NCBI GenBank assembly: GCA_006739055.1
Contig: AP019702.1
Location: forward strand, 3,373,388 to 3,437,387
DNA length: 64,000 nucleotides
Source: Allostella vacuolata
Lineage (GTDB): Bacteria; Pseudomonadota; Alphaproteobacteria; ATCC43930; Allostellaceae
Reading direction: 5' to 3'
This document shows positions 56,569 through 64,000 of the stretch, piece by piece. The position numbers and the translations under genes are program-made. Position 1 is the first letter of the stretch. The number at the start of each line of letters is the position of its first letter. The notes under the pieces are model-generated. The model saw only the letters and a list, made by a program, of their open reading frames with translations, searched no databases and was not told where the DNA came from.

Positions 56569-58200
56569 ATGAAGGCAGGACTAGCGATCGCCGAGATCCT
56601 CAAGAAGGAAGGGGTGGAGATCGTCTTCGGCTACCCCGTCAACCACATCCTGGAATACGTGGCGCACGTCGACATCCGCCCCGTGATCGTCCGCCAGGAG
56701 CGCATCGGCCTGCACATGGCCGACGCCTATTCCCGCCTGTCGCGCGGCAAGAAGATCGGCGTCTTCGCCATGCAGCACGGGCCGGGCGCGGAGAACGCCT
56801 ATGGCGGCGTCGCCCAGTGCTTCGGCGAATCGATCCCCGTCCTGGTGATGCCGATGGGCTATCCGCGGCGCATCGCCCACGTGCCGCCGAACTTCAACTC
56901 GGTCCAGGCGATGCAGCACGTCACCAAGAGCGCCGAGCCGGTGACGACCGCGGCCGAGATCCCCAACGTCATGCGCCGCGCCTTCACCCAGCTGCGCAAC
57001 GGCCGCCTGGGCCCGTGCCTGGTCGAGGTGCCGACCGACGTCTTCAGCGAGGAGGTGCCGGAGCCGATCGCCTACCAGCCGGTGATGACCACCCGCTTCG
57101 GGCCCGACCCGATGGCGGTGCGCAAGGTGGCCGACGTGCTGGCGGGCGCCAAGGACCTGGTCATCCATGCCGGCCAGGGCGTCCATTGGGCCGATGCATA
57201 CGCGCAGCTGAAGGAACTGGCGGAGCTGCTGGGCGCCCCGGTCATGACGACCCTGCAGGGCAAGAGCTGCTTCCCCGAGGACCATCCGCTGTCGCTCGGC
57301 TCGGGCGGGCGCGCCTATGCCAAGACGATCGACGTCTTCCTGAAGAAGGCCGACGTCATCTTCGGCATCGGCTGCAGCTTCACCGAGACCAACTTCGGCA
57401 CCGCCATCCCCAAGGGCAAGACCATCGTCCACTCGACGCTGGACCCGCTCGACATCAACAAGGACGTGATCGCCGCCCACGCGCTCGTCGGCGACGCCGC
57501 GCTGACGCTGGAAGCGCTCATCGCCGAGCTGAAGCAGCGCATCCCCACCCCGCGCGACGCCGCGGCGGTCAGCCAGGAGATCGCGACCGTCAAGGCGGAG
57601 TGGCTGGCGGAGTGGATGCCGAAGCTGACCTCCGACGAGGCACCGCTGTCGCCCTACCGGGTGCTGTGGGACCTCGCCCACACCGTCGACCGCAAGAACA
57701 CGATCATCACCCATGACGCCGGCAGCCCGCGTGACCAGCTGTCGCCCTTCTGGGAATCGACCGAGCCGCTGTCCTACATCGGCTGGGGCAAGACCACCCA
57801 GCTCGGCTACGGCCTGGGCCTGGCCATGGGCGCCAAGCTCGCCTGCCCGGACAAGCTGTGCATCAACGTCTGGGGCGACGCCGCGATCGGCTTCACCGGG
57901 ATGGACTTCGAGACCGCGGTGCGCGAGCGCATCCCGATCCTGTCGATCCTGCTCAACAACTTCTGCATGGCGATCGAGCTGCACATCATGCAGGTGTCGA
58001 CCGAGAAGTACCGCTCGACCGACATCTCGGGTGACTATGCGGCGATGGCGCGGGCCTTCGGCGGCTATGGCGAGCGGGTGACGAAGCCCGAGGACATCAT
58101 CCCCGCCATCAAGCGCGGCATCGAGCAGACCCAGAAGGGTATCCCGGCCCTGATCGAGTTCATCACCTCGAAGGAGACGTCGATCTCGACCTTTAAATAG
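56569..58200 (+). CDS. Thiamine diphosphate-dependent enzyme (acetolactate synthase-like)
   Basis: ThDP-dependent decarboxylase/synthase family, 543 aa. The catalytic Glu is Glu44 in VRQERIGLHMADAY; the C-terminal ThDP/Mg site reads WGDAAIGFTGMDFETA and LLNNFCMA instead of the common GDGxF. It forms a two-gene unit with the GMC oxidoreductase. Its TAG stop overlaps the stop of soxG by eight bases, tail to tail. Acetolactate synthase proper is unlikely because no small subunit is present; benzoylformate-, sulfo- or oxalyl-type decarboxylation are all possible. Confidence 0.85.
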   Translation: MKAGLAIAEILKKEGVEIVFGYPVNHILEYVAHVDIRPVIVRQERIGLHMADAYSRLSRGKKIGVFAMQHGPGAENAYGGVAQCFGESIPVLVMPMGYPRRIAHVPPNFNSVQAMQHVTKSAEPVTTAAEIPNVMRRAFTQLRNGRLGPCLVEVPTDVFSEEVPEPIAYQPVMTTRFGPDPMAVRKVADVLAGAKDLVIHAGQGVHWADAYAQLKELAELLGAPVMTTLQGKSCFPEDHPLSLGSGGRAYAKTIDVFLKKADVIFGIGCSFTETNFGTAIPKGKTIVHSTLDPLDINKDVIAAHALVGDAALTLEALIAELKQRIPTPRDAAAVSQEIATVKAEWLAEWMPKLTSDEAPLSPYRVLWDLAHTVDRKNTIITHDAGSPRDQLSPFWESTEPLSYIGWGKTTQLGYGLGLAMGAKLACPDKLCINVWGDAAIGFTGMDFETAVRERIPILSILLNNFCMAIELHIMQVSTEKYRSTDISGDYAAMARAFGGYGERVTKPEDIIPAIKRGIEQTQKGIPALIEFITSKETSISTFK

Positions 58201-58807
58201 CCGGCGCCCCGCCTTCCCGAGCCGTGGGGATCGGCGCCAGGTGGAATTCCGCCATGGCGTCGATCACCCAGCGGGCGAGATAGACCGAGAAGGACGGGCG
58301 CACCAGCAGCCAGAAGGTCGGCCGCTCGTCGCGCTGCAGGACGATCACCGGCACCCGGGCATAGGCCGACTGCGCGACATGGCCCGGCCCGAACTTGCGC
58401 GGGTGCAGGTCGAGGTGGCAGCCCTTCTCCATCACCGTGCGCGCCCGCGGGCCGGAGATTTCCAGGCCGAGCCGGCCGGCCGAGGTGTCGACCGCCGAGA
58501 AATGATAGCCGGCCAGCGCCATGTCGAAGCGCGCGATGGTGGTCGCGACCTCGTGCGTGGGCACCAGCACCAGCCATTCGTCCGGCCCGAGCCAGAGGGC
58601 CGCGCGGGCGCCATCGGATTCGAAGCGGTTCGCCGTCGCCGGTAGCTCGACGCCCAGTGCGGCGGACGCGAGCGGCAGGCAGGCGGCCTCCGCCCGGAGC
58701 GTGATCTGCCCGACCGGGGTCAGCGCCGAAAGCGCGACGTCGGGCCCCGATGCCGCCGCCATGTCGGGACCGAGCGCATCGAGCAGGGTGGTTGCCGGTT
58801 CAGCCAT
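58193..58807 (-). CDS. soxG: Sarcosine oxidase gamma subunit
   Basis: Smallest folded-leaf subunit of heterotetrameric sarcosine oxidase, 204 aa. SAVDTSAGRLGLEISGPRARTV and the WLLVRPSFSVYLARWVIDAM tail match the GcvT-like fold of SoxG. The ATG at 58807 overlaps the soxA stop by eight bases. The 3' end overlaps that of the ThDP gene on the other strand. The subunit stabilises the complex that demethylates sarcosine to glycine and transfers the one-carbon unit to tetrahydrofolate. Confidence 0.93.
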   Translation of the reverse strand: MAEPATTLLDALGPDMAAASGPDVALSALTPVGQITLRAEAACLPLASAALGVELPATANRFESDGARAALWLGPDEWLVLVPTHEVATTIARFDMALAGYHFSAVDTSAGRLGLEISGPRARTVMEKGCHLDLHPRKFGPGHVAQSAYARVPVIVLQRDERPTFWLLVRPSFSVYLARWVIDAMAEFHLAPIPTAREGGAPAI

Positions 58808-61793
58808 CGCGCCGCTTCCCTGCCGCATCGTAGAACACCGGGTCGACGATCCGCGCCGCCACCATCAGGTCGCCGGAGGCCGGCTTGACCAGGGGGACAT
58901 AGACCCGCTCGCCGATCCGCGCCCGGCCGTTGCGCACCAGCGCCAGGGCGAAGGTCCGGCCCAAGGCCGCGCTGCGGTAGCTGGAGGTGACGTGGCCCAC
59001 CATCGGCATGGGGATCCGCACCACCGGCTCGTCCACCAGCTGCGCGCCCTCGGTCAGCAGGGTCTGCGGGTCGTCCGGCAGCAGGCCGACCAGCTGCTTG
59101 CGGTCCGTGCGCGCCGTGTCGGAGCGCGCGAGCGAGCGCTTGCCGAGGAAGTCCTTGCGCTTGGCGACCATGCGCTCCAGGCCGAGATCGATCGGCGTCA
59201 CCGTGCCGTCGGTCTCGTGCCCGACCATGAAATACCCCTTCTCGGCCCGCAGCACATGCATGGCCTCGGTGCCGTAGGGCTCGATGCCGTGCGGCCGCCC
59301 AGCCTCGGCCACCGCGTCCCAGAGGGCGGTCGCCAGCGTCCCCTCGACGCTGACCTCGAAGGCGAGCTCGCCCGAGAAGCTGACCCGGGCGATGCGGGCC
59401 GGCAGGCCGGCCACCACCCCGTCGCGGAAGGTCATGAAGGGGAAGGCCGAGGCCGACAGGTCGACGTCCGGCATCAGCTGGCCCAGCACCCGCCGCGCCG
59501 CCGGCCCGGCGATCGCGACCGTCGCCCACTGCTCGGTGACCGAGGTCGAGAAGACCCGCATCTCCGGCCATTCGGTCTGCTGCCATTCCTCGAGCCAGTC
59601 CAGCACCCGGGCCGCGCCGCCGGTGGTCGTGGTCAGGAAGAAGCGGTCCGGGGCGAGCCGCATGACCACCCCGTCGTCGAACACCATGCCGTCCTCGCGG
59701 CACATGACGCCGTAGCGGCACGACCCGACCGCCAGGCTGGCGATCGGGTTGATGTAGAAGCGGTCGAGGAAGCGCGCGGCATCCGGCCCGCGCACCTCGA
59801 TCTTGCCGAGCGTCGAGGCGTCCATCATCCCGGCGGCGTTGCGCACCGAGGCGCATTCCCGCAGCACCGCGCGCTCCAGGTCCTCGCCGTTGCGCGGGAA
59901 ATAGTGCGGCCGCTTCCACTGGCCGACATTCTCGAACACGGCATGTGCGGCGAGGTGGCGGGGATGGATCGGGGTGATCCGCTCCGGGTCGAACAGCGCG
60001 CCGACATGCCGCCCGGCCAGCGCGCCATAGGCGACCGGGACGTAGGGCGCGCGATAGGTGGTGGTGCCGGTCTCGCCCATCGGCCGGGCGAGCGCCCGGG
60101 ACAGGATGGCGATCGTGTTGACGTTGCCGCTCTTGCCCTGGTCGGTGCCCATACCGGCGGTGGTGTAGCGCTTCACATGCTCGATCGAGCGGAAGCCCTC
60201 GCGCGCGGCCAGCTCGATGTCCGGCACCGTGACGTCGTTCTGCAGGTCGACGAAGGCCTTGCCGCGGTAGCCGGCCGCCAGGCCCCAGAACGGCCGGATC
60301 GCCGCACCGGGCTGGGCGGGTGCCGCCGTCGGCGCCAGGGCCTGGACCCGTCGTCCGACCGCCGCGGCGACGCCGGCCGCATGGCCCGACCGCAGACAGG
60401 CGGCCAGGTCGAACTCCCCGGCCGCGGCGCCGGCGACCGTCACCCCCGGCGGCGGCGCGGTGGGGCGGAAGCAGGCGAGTTCCTCGTCATAGGCCAGGCC
60501 GCCGCGCAGCTGGCCCAGCAGGTGCACCGCCGGGTTCCAGCCGCCCGACACCGCCACCAGGTCGCAGTCGATCGGCCGGGCCGAGCCGGATGCGCGCTCG
60601 CCGTCCAGCGTGCGCACGACCAGCGCCGACACTGCCCGGCGCCCCCGCACGCCGACGGGCACGCGGCCGTTCAGGATCTCGATCCCGCGCGCCGCCAGGG
60701 CGGCCGCCGCGGGCGAGCCGCCGGGCCGGACGTCGACGATCGCAGCCACGCTGCCCCCGGCAGCCGCAAAGGCCTCTGCTGCGACATAGGCCGAATCATT
60801 GTTGGTGACGAAGACCGCCTGCCGGCCGCAGGCGACGGCGAAGCGGCGGGCATAGGTGCAGACCGCGCCCGCCAGCATCACGCCCGGCCGGTCGTTGCCG
60901 CCGAACAGCAGCGGGCGCTCATGGGCACCGGCCGCGACGATGGTCCGCGCGGCGCGGATGTGCCAGATCCGCTGCCGGGCATGGCCGGGGGCAGCGCCCG
61001 GCAGGAGATGGTCGGTGCGGCGCTCGACCGCCACCGCATAGCCATGGTCGTAGAGGCCGAGCACGGTGGTCCGCGGCAGCACCGTCGCATCCGCCTGCGC
61101 CCGGAGGCCGTCCGCCGCCAGCCGCGCCCAGGCCGGCGCCGGCTGGCCGTCGACCGTCGCGGCGGAATCGAGCAGGTCGCCGCCCGGCCGCGGCCCGTCG
61201 TCGGCCAGGATCACCCGCAGCCCGGCCGATGCCGCGGCCCGCGCCGCCGCCAGGCCCGCCGGGCCCGCCCCCACCACCAGCAGGTCGGCATGGACATGGG
61301 TGTGGTCGTAGAGGTCCGCGTCGGGCTCGGCCGGGGCGCGGCCCATGCCGGCCATCCGCCGGATCGCCGGCTCGTAGACCCGCCGCCACCAGCCGGCGGG
61401 GCCGAGGAAGGTCTTGTAGTAGAAGCCCGCCACCAGGATCGGGGCCAGGGCCTGGTTCACGGCCCCGAGGTCGAAGCGCAGGCTGGGCCAGGCGTTGACC
61501 GGCATGGCCTCGAGCCCGGCATGGAGCTCCACCTGGGTCATGCGCACGTTCGGCTCCGACCAGGCGCCGGAGCCGAGCTGGACCAGCGCGCTCGGCTCTT
61601 CCACCCCGGCCGAATAGATGCCGCGCGGCCGGTGGTACTTGAAGCTGCGGGCGACCACCGACACGCCGCTGGCGATGAGGGCGGACGCCAGCGTGTCGCC
61701 GGCGAAGCCCGAATATTCGCGTCCGTCGAAGGTGAAGCCGAGCGGCCGGGCGCGGTCGATGGCGCCGCCCTGGGGAAGCCGGAAGCCGCTCAT
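58800..61793 (-). CDS. soxA: Sarcosine oxidase alpha subunit
   Basis: Large subunit of heterotetrameric sarcosine oxidase, 997 aa, holding NAD+, folate-binding and oxidoreductase domains. N-terminal 2Fe-2S-like ferredoxin fold and pyridine-nucleotide motif GAGPAGLAAARAAAS (about residues 170-185) precede the GcvT/aminomethyltransferase-like part (from about residue 610) which binds tetrahydrofolate. LTTTTGGAARVLDWLEEWQ and GTEAMHVLRAEKGYFMVGHE are clear GcvT-type blocks. The ATG overlaps the soxD stop by four bases. Oxidises sarcosine and passes electrons to O2 with H2O2 formation. Confidence 0.96.
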   Translation of the reverse strand: MSGFRLPQGGAIDRARPLGFTFDGREYSGFAGDTLASALIASGVSVVARSFKYHRPRGIYSAGVEEPSALVQLGSGAWSEPNVRMTQVELHAGLEAMPVNAWPSLRFDLGAVNQALAPILVAGFYYKTFLGPAGWWRRVYEPAIRRMAGMGRAPAEPDADLYDHTHVHADLLVVGAGPAGLAAARAAASAGLRVILADDGPRPGGDLLDSAATVDGQPAPAWARLAADGLRAQADATVLPRTTVLGLYDHGYAVAVERRTDHLLPGAAPGHARQRIWHIRAARTIVAAGAHERPLLFGGNDRPGVMLAGAVCTYARRFAVACGRQAVFVTNNDSAYVAAEAFAAAGGSVAAIVDVRPGGSPAAAALAARGIEILNGRVPVGVRGRRAVSALVVRTLDGERASGSARPIDCDLVAVSGGWNPAVHLLGQLRGGLAYDEELACFRPTAPPPGVTVAGAAAGEFDLAACLRSGHAAGVAAAVGRRVQALAPTAAPAQPGAAIRPFWGLAAGYRGKAFVDLQNDVTVPDIELAAREGFRSIEHVKRYTTAGMGTDQGKSGNVNTIAILSRALARPMGETGTTTYRAPYVPVAYGALAGRHVGALFDPERITPIHPRHLAAHAVFENVGQWKRPHYFPRNGEDLERAVLRECASVRNAAGMMDASTLGKIEVRGPDAARFLDRFYINPIASLAVGSCRYGVMCREDGMVFDDGVVMRLAPDRFFLTTTTGGAARVLDWLEEWQQTEWPEMRVFSTSVTEQWATVAIAGPAARRVLGQLMPDVDLSASAFPFMTFRDGVVAGLPARIARVSFSGELAFEVSVEGTLATALWDAVAEAGRPHGIEPYGTEAMHVLRAEKGYFMVGHETDGTVTPIDLGLERMVAKRKDFLGKRSLARSDTARTDRKQLVGLLPDDPQTLLTEGAQLVDEPVVRIPMPMVGHVTSSYRSAALGRTFALALVRNGRARIGERVYVPLVKPASGDLMVAARIVDPVFYDAAGKRRDG

Positions 61794-62080
61794 GCGGTGG
61801 TGCCGGGCAGCGGCGGGCGCTCCGCGCCGGGCGGATAGGCGGCCGCGATCTCGTGCGTCACCGTATGGCGCACCAGGTTGAACCAGCGCCGGCAGCCCTG
61901 GGCGTGCATCCAGCGCTCGCGCATCCAGCCCTTGGGGTTGTCGCGCAGGAAGACGTAGTCGGCCCAGTCCGCTTCCGGCACCGCGGCCGGGTCGAGCGGC
62001 CGGGCGATATGCGCCTCGCCGCCGTTGGCGAACTCCGACTCCTCCCGGGGGCCGCACCAGGGACAGGGAATGAGCAGCAT
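61790..62080 (-). CDS. soxD: Sarcosine oxidase delta subunit
   Basis: Small zinc-binding subunit of heterotetrameric sarcosine oxidase, 96 aa from the ATG at 62080. The start LLIPCPWCGPREESEF carries the CPxCG zinc pair, and the later His/Cys region (AHIARPL, HAQGCRRWFN) gives the other ligands. It is set between soxB (10 bases upstream) and soxA (ATGA overlap). A longer upstream start is possible but is inside the soxB end. Role is assembly of the complex. Confidence 0.94.
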   Translation of the reverse strand: MLLIPCPWCGPREESEFANGGEAHIARPLDPAAVPEADWADYVFLRDNPKGWMRERWMHAQGCRRWFNLVRHTVTHEIAAAYPPGAERPPLPGTTA

Positions 62081-62090
62081 CTGCGGGCTC

Positions 62091-63341
62091 TCAGTGGGCG
62101 ACCGCGGCCGCGCCATGCTCGTCGATGAGCGCGCCGGTCGTGAAGCGGTCGAGGCTGAAGGGGGCGTTCAAGGGGTGCGGCTCGCCGGTGGCGACGGTGT
62201 GGGCGAAGACCCAGCCCGACCCGGGCGTGGCCTTGAAGCCGCCCGTGCCCCAGCCGCAATTGAGGAACAGGCCGTCGACGGGCGTGCGGCCGATGATCGG
62301 CGAGGCATCCGGGCAGACGTCGACGATGCCGGCCCAGGTGCGCATCATGCGCAGGCGGCTGAAGATCGGGAACAGCTCCAGCAGCGCCCCCATCTGGTGC
62401 TCGACGACGTGGAACGAGCCGCGCTGGGCGTAGGAGTTGAAGGCGTCGATTCCTGCCCCCATCACCAGCTCGCCCTTGTCGGACTGGCTGACATAGACAT
62501 GGACCGCATTGGACATGACCACGCAGTCGAGCACCGGCTTGATCGGCTCCGACACCAGGGCCTGCAGCGGGTGCGACTGCACCGGCAGGCGGAAGCCCGC
62601 CATGCCGGCCAGCACCGAGGAATGGCCGGCGCCGACCAGCGCCACCTTGCCCGCCTTGATGGCGCCGCGGGTGGTCTGGACGCCGGTCACCCGGCCGCCC
62701 GCCACGTCGATGCCGGTCACCTCGCAGTTCTGGATGATGTCGACGCCGCGGGCATCGGCCGCCCGGGCATAGCCCCAGGCGACGGCGTCGTGGCGCGCGA
62801 CGCCGCCACGCCGTTGCAGGGTGGCGCCCAGCACCGGGTGCCGCCGGCGGGCGTCGATGTCGATGATCGGGCAGAACTCCCGCACCTCCTCGGGCGACAG
62901 CCACTCGCCGTCGATGCCGTTCAGCCGGTTCGCCTGCACCCGCCGCACCCCCTCGCGCACGTCATGCAAGGTGTGGGCGAGGTTCAGCACCCCGCGCTGG
63001 CTCAGCATGACGTTGAGGTTGAGGTCGGCCGACAGGCCCTCCCAGAGCTTCAGGGAGTGCTCGTAGAGGCGGGCGCTCTCGTCCCACAGGTAGTTGGAGC
63101 GGATGATGGTGGTGTTGCGGCCCGTGTTGCCGCCGCCGAGCCAGCCCTTCTCCAGCACCGCGACATTGGTGATGCCGTGGTTCTTGGCCAGGTAGTAGGC
63201 GGTCGCCAAGCCATGCCCGCCGGCCCCGACGACGACCACGTCGTAGGCATCGCGCGGCTGGGCGTCGCGCCAGTAGGCCGGCCACGCACGGTGCCGGTCG
63301 AGCGCGTTGAGCGCCAGTTGAAAGAACGAGAAACGCTGCAT
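62091..63341 (-). CDS. soxB: Sarcosine oxidase beta subunit
   Basis: Catalytic flavin subunit, 416 aa. The FAD motif [20 protein letters not shown] is at about residues 35-54, and the covalent-FMN His is in [13 protein letters not shown] (about residue 260). The C-terminal [21 protein letters not shown] matches the substrate-binding end of the family. It leads the soxBDAG operon. It oxidises the N-methyl group of sarcosine. The glyA gene often placed beside sox is not in the window; the next gene upstream belongs to the HPF/cold-shock protein. Confidence 0.96.
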   Translation of the reverse strand: MQRFSFFQLALNALDRHRAWPAYWRDAQPRDAYDVVVVGAGGHGLATAYYLAKNHGITNVAVLEKGWLGGGNTGRNTTIIRSNYLWDESARLYEHSLKLWEGLSADLNLNVMLSQRGVLNLAHTLHDVREGVRRVQANRLNGIDGEWLSPEEVREFCPIIDIDARRRHPVLGATLQRRGGVARHDAVAWGYARAADARGVDIIQNCEVTGIDVAGGRVTGVQTTRGAIKAGKVALVGAGHSSVLAGMAGFRLPVQSHPLQALVSEPIKPVLDCVVMSNAVHVYVSQSDKGELVMGAGIDAFNSYAQRGSFHVVEHQMGALLELFPIFSRLRMMRTWAGIVDVCPDASPIIGRTPVDGLFLNCGWGTGGFKATPGSGWVFAHTVATGEPHPLNAPFSLDRFTTGALIDEHGAAAVAH

Positions 63342-63418
63342 CCATCCTCGGGCCGCGGGGCGCGGGCGGCCCGAGGGTAGGCGAGCGGAAGCCGGCTGTC
63401 TAACGCCCCGAGCGCGAC

Positions 63419-64000
63419 CTAGACGCGAACGCGCTCGACCGGCGGCGGATTGTGGTTGATGGGCCGCACCGTGGAGGCCTGGGCCCCCTTGATGCCCTCG
63501 CCCTCGGCCACCTCGCAGCGCACCTTGTGGCCGACCTCGAGCCCGTCGAAGCCCTCGTCGACGACCGCGTTGCGGTGGAAATAGACCTCCTGCCCGTCCG
63601 GCATCCGCACGAAGCCGTAGCCCTTCTGGGCGAAGATGCGCTCGACCACCCCGTGCGTCGGCACCTCGTGCGACTTGACGATCCCGGCCTGGCGCTCCGC
63701 CTTATCGGCGAGCTGGCGGCGCGCCGCCTCGAAGGCCTCGTTGACGGCGACGTAGATGCCGTCCTGCGCCTGGCCGTCATGGTGCTCGCGGGCCACCGCG
63801 ATCTCGCCCCCCGGATAGGTTATGTCGACGCGCACCTTGAAGAGCTTGGCGACACCCTGCTTGCGCACGGCCTCGATGGCGACGCGGCAGCTGGTGATGC
63901 GGTCCTTGAACTTGGACAGCCGGTCCGCTCGCTCGCGCACGCGCTTCTCGACGCTTTCGGAGGAGTCGATGTTGCGGAAGGTGATCTGCAGCGGGATCTG
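63419..64000 (-). CDS. HPF/RaiA-type ribosome-associated protein with cold-shock domain (partial)
   Basis: Only the C-terminal 193 codons are inside the window; the start is beyond the right edge. The N-terminal part ([20 protein letters not shown], then [13 protein letters not shown] and [13 protein letters not shown]) is the ribosome hibernation-promoting factor fold. After a linker the C-terminal 70 residues are a cold-shock domain with RNP1 KGYGFVRM and RNP2 VYFHRNAVV. This HPF-CSD fusion is known in alphaproteobacteria. Acts at the ribosome and binds nucleic acid. The 77 bases between it and soxB hold no feature I can support. Confidence 0.9.
   Translation of the reverse strand, partial: QIPLQITFRNIDSSESVEKRVRERADRLSKFKDRITSCRVAIEAVRKQGVAKLFKVRVDITYPGGEIAVAREHHDGQAQDGIYVAVNEAFEAARRQLADKAERQAGIVKSHEVPTHGVVERIFAQKGYGFVRMPDGQEVYFHRNAVVDEGFDGLEVGHKVRCEVAEGEGIKGAQASTVRPINHNPPPVERVRV

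Overview
The window reads as chromosome of a high-GC alphaproteobacterium, probably of the Rhodospirillales type; no genus is claimed. The supporting signs are the recA-alaS-icd neighbourhood, a GTTC-N7-GTTC SOS box in front of recA (the alphaproteobacterial LexA site), a DksA that keeps one Cys of its zinc finger, eukaryotic-type NADP-isocitrate dehydrogenase, heterotetrameric sarcosine oxidase, and many high-affinity uptake systems typical of an oligotroph living on amino acids and organic acids. No rRNA, tRNA, CRISPR array, transposase or phage gene was recognised.

Layout. 1-1473: tgt (cut by the window edge) and queA for queuosine tRNA modification. 1707-5216: an Fe(II)/2-oxoglutarate dioxygenase, then a DUF2817 peptidase-like gene with an FAD amine oxidase. 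5590-10167: a 2H phosphoesterase-like DUF1045 gene, a TAXI-type TRAP transporter and a divergent PadR regulator with palindromic candidate operators. 10179-15064: an RND efflux locus whose adaptor gene is scrambled by a local inversion and duplication, then an AlkA-type glycosylase. 15073-21155: a ModA-like binding protein, a MATE exporter and a tripartite tricarboxylate transporter (TTT) with an RraA-type aldolase. 21160-24176: LysM protein, cytochrome b561 and cytochrome c'. 24307-30953: housekeeping block LOG protein, icd, alaS, recA, dksA.

31000-41167 is a catabolic and uptake block: TTT transporter, GntR regulator, a split Fe3+/polyamine-type ABC transporter, an HMG-CoA-lyase-like enzyme and a class III CoA-transferase. 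Two copies of an AATGTATACG motif lie between its divergent arms. 41168-42523 is a less GC-rich accessory patch with a REP-like inverted repeat and an orphan LEM-3-like GIY-YIG nuclease. 42670-52269 holds OsmC and a second catabolic block: two-subunit aconitase X, an Asp/Glu racemase-family protein, a second TAXI TRAP transporter, an SDR lacking its catalytic Tyr, an aspartate dehydrogenase-like enzyme, a membrane protein and a VOC protein.

52295-64000: an RTX metalloprotease, an HtrA-type protease gene broken into two oppositely oriented pieces without its middle, a GMC oxidoreductase and a ThDP enzyme in tandem, sarcosine oxidase soxBDAG, and a ribosome-associated HPF/cold-shock fusion cut by the right edge.

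Two points stand out. Two genes (RND adaptor and HtrA protease) carry the same kind of scar: part of the coding sequence lies in reverse orientation and neighbouring coding sequence is missing. In the adaptor this comes with a perfect 90-bp inverted and a perfect 38-bp direct duplication. This is either recent template-switch rearrangement or an amplification/assembly artefact. The second point is two unassigned catabolic modules (CoA-transferase plus variant lyase; aconitase X plus racemase plus aspartate dehydrogenase), each with its own transporters and suggesting substrates not yet assigned.
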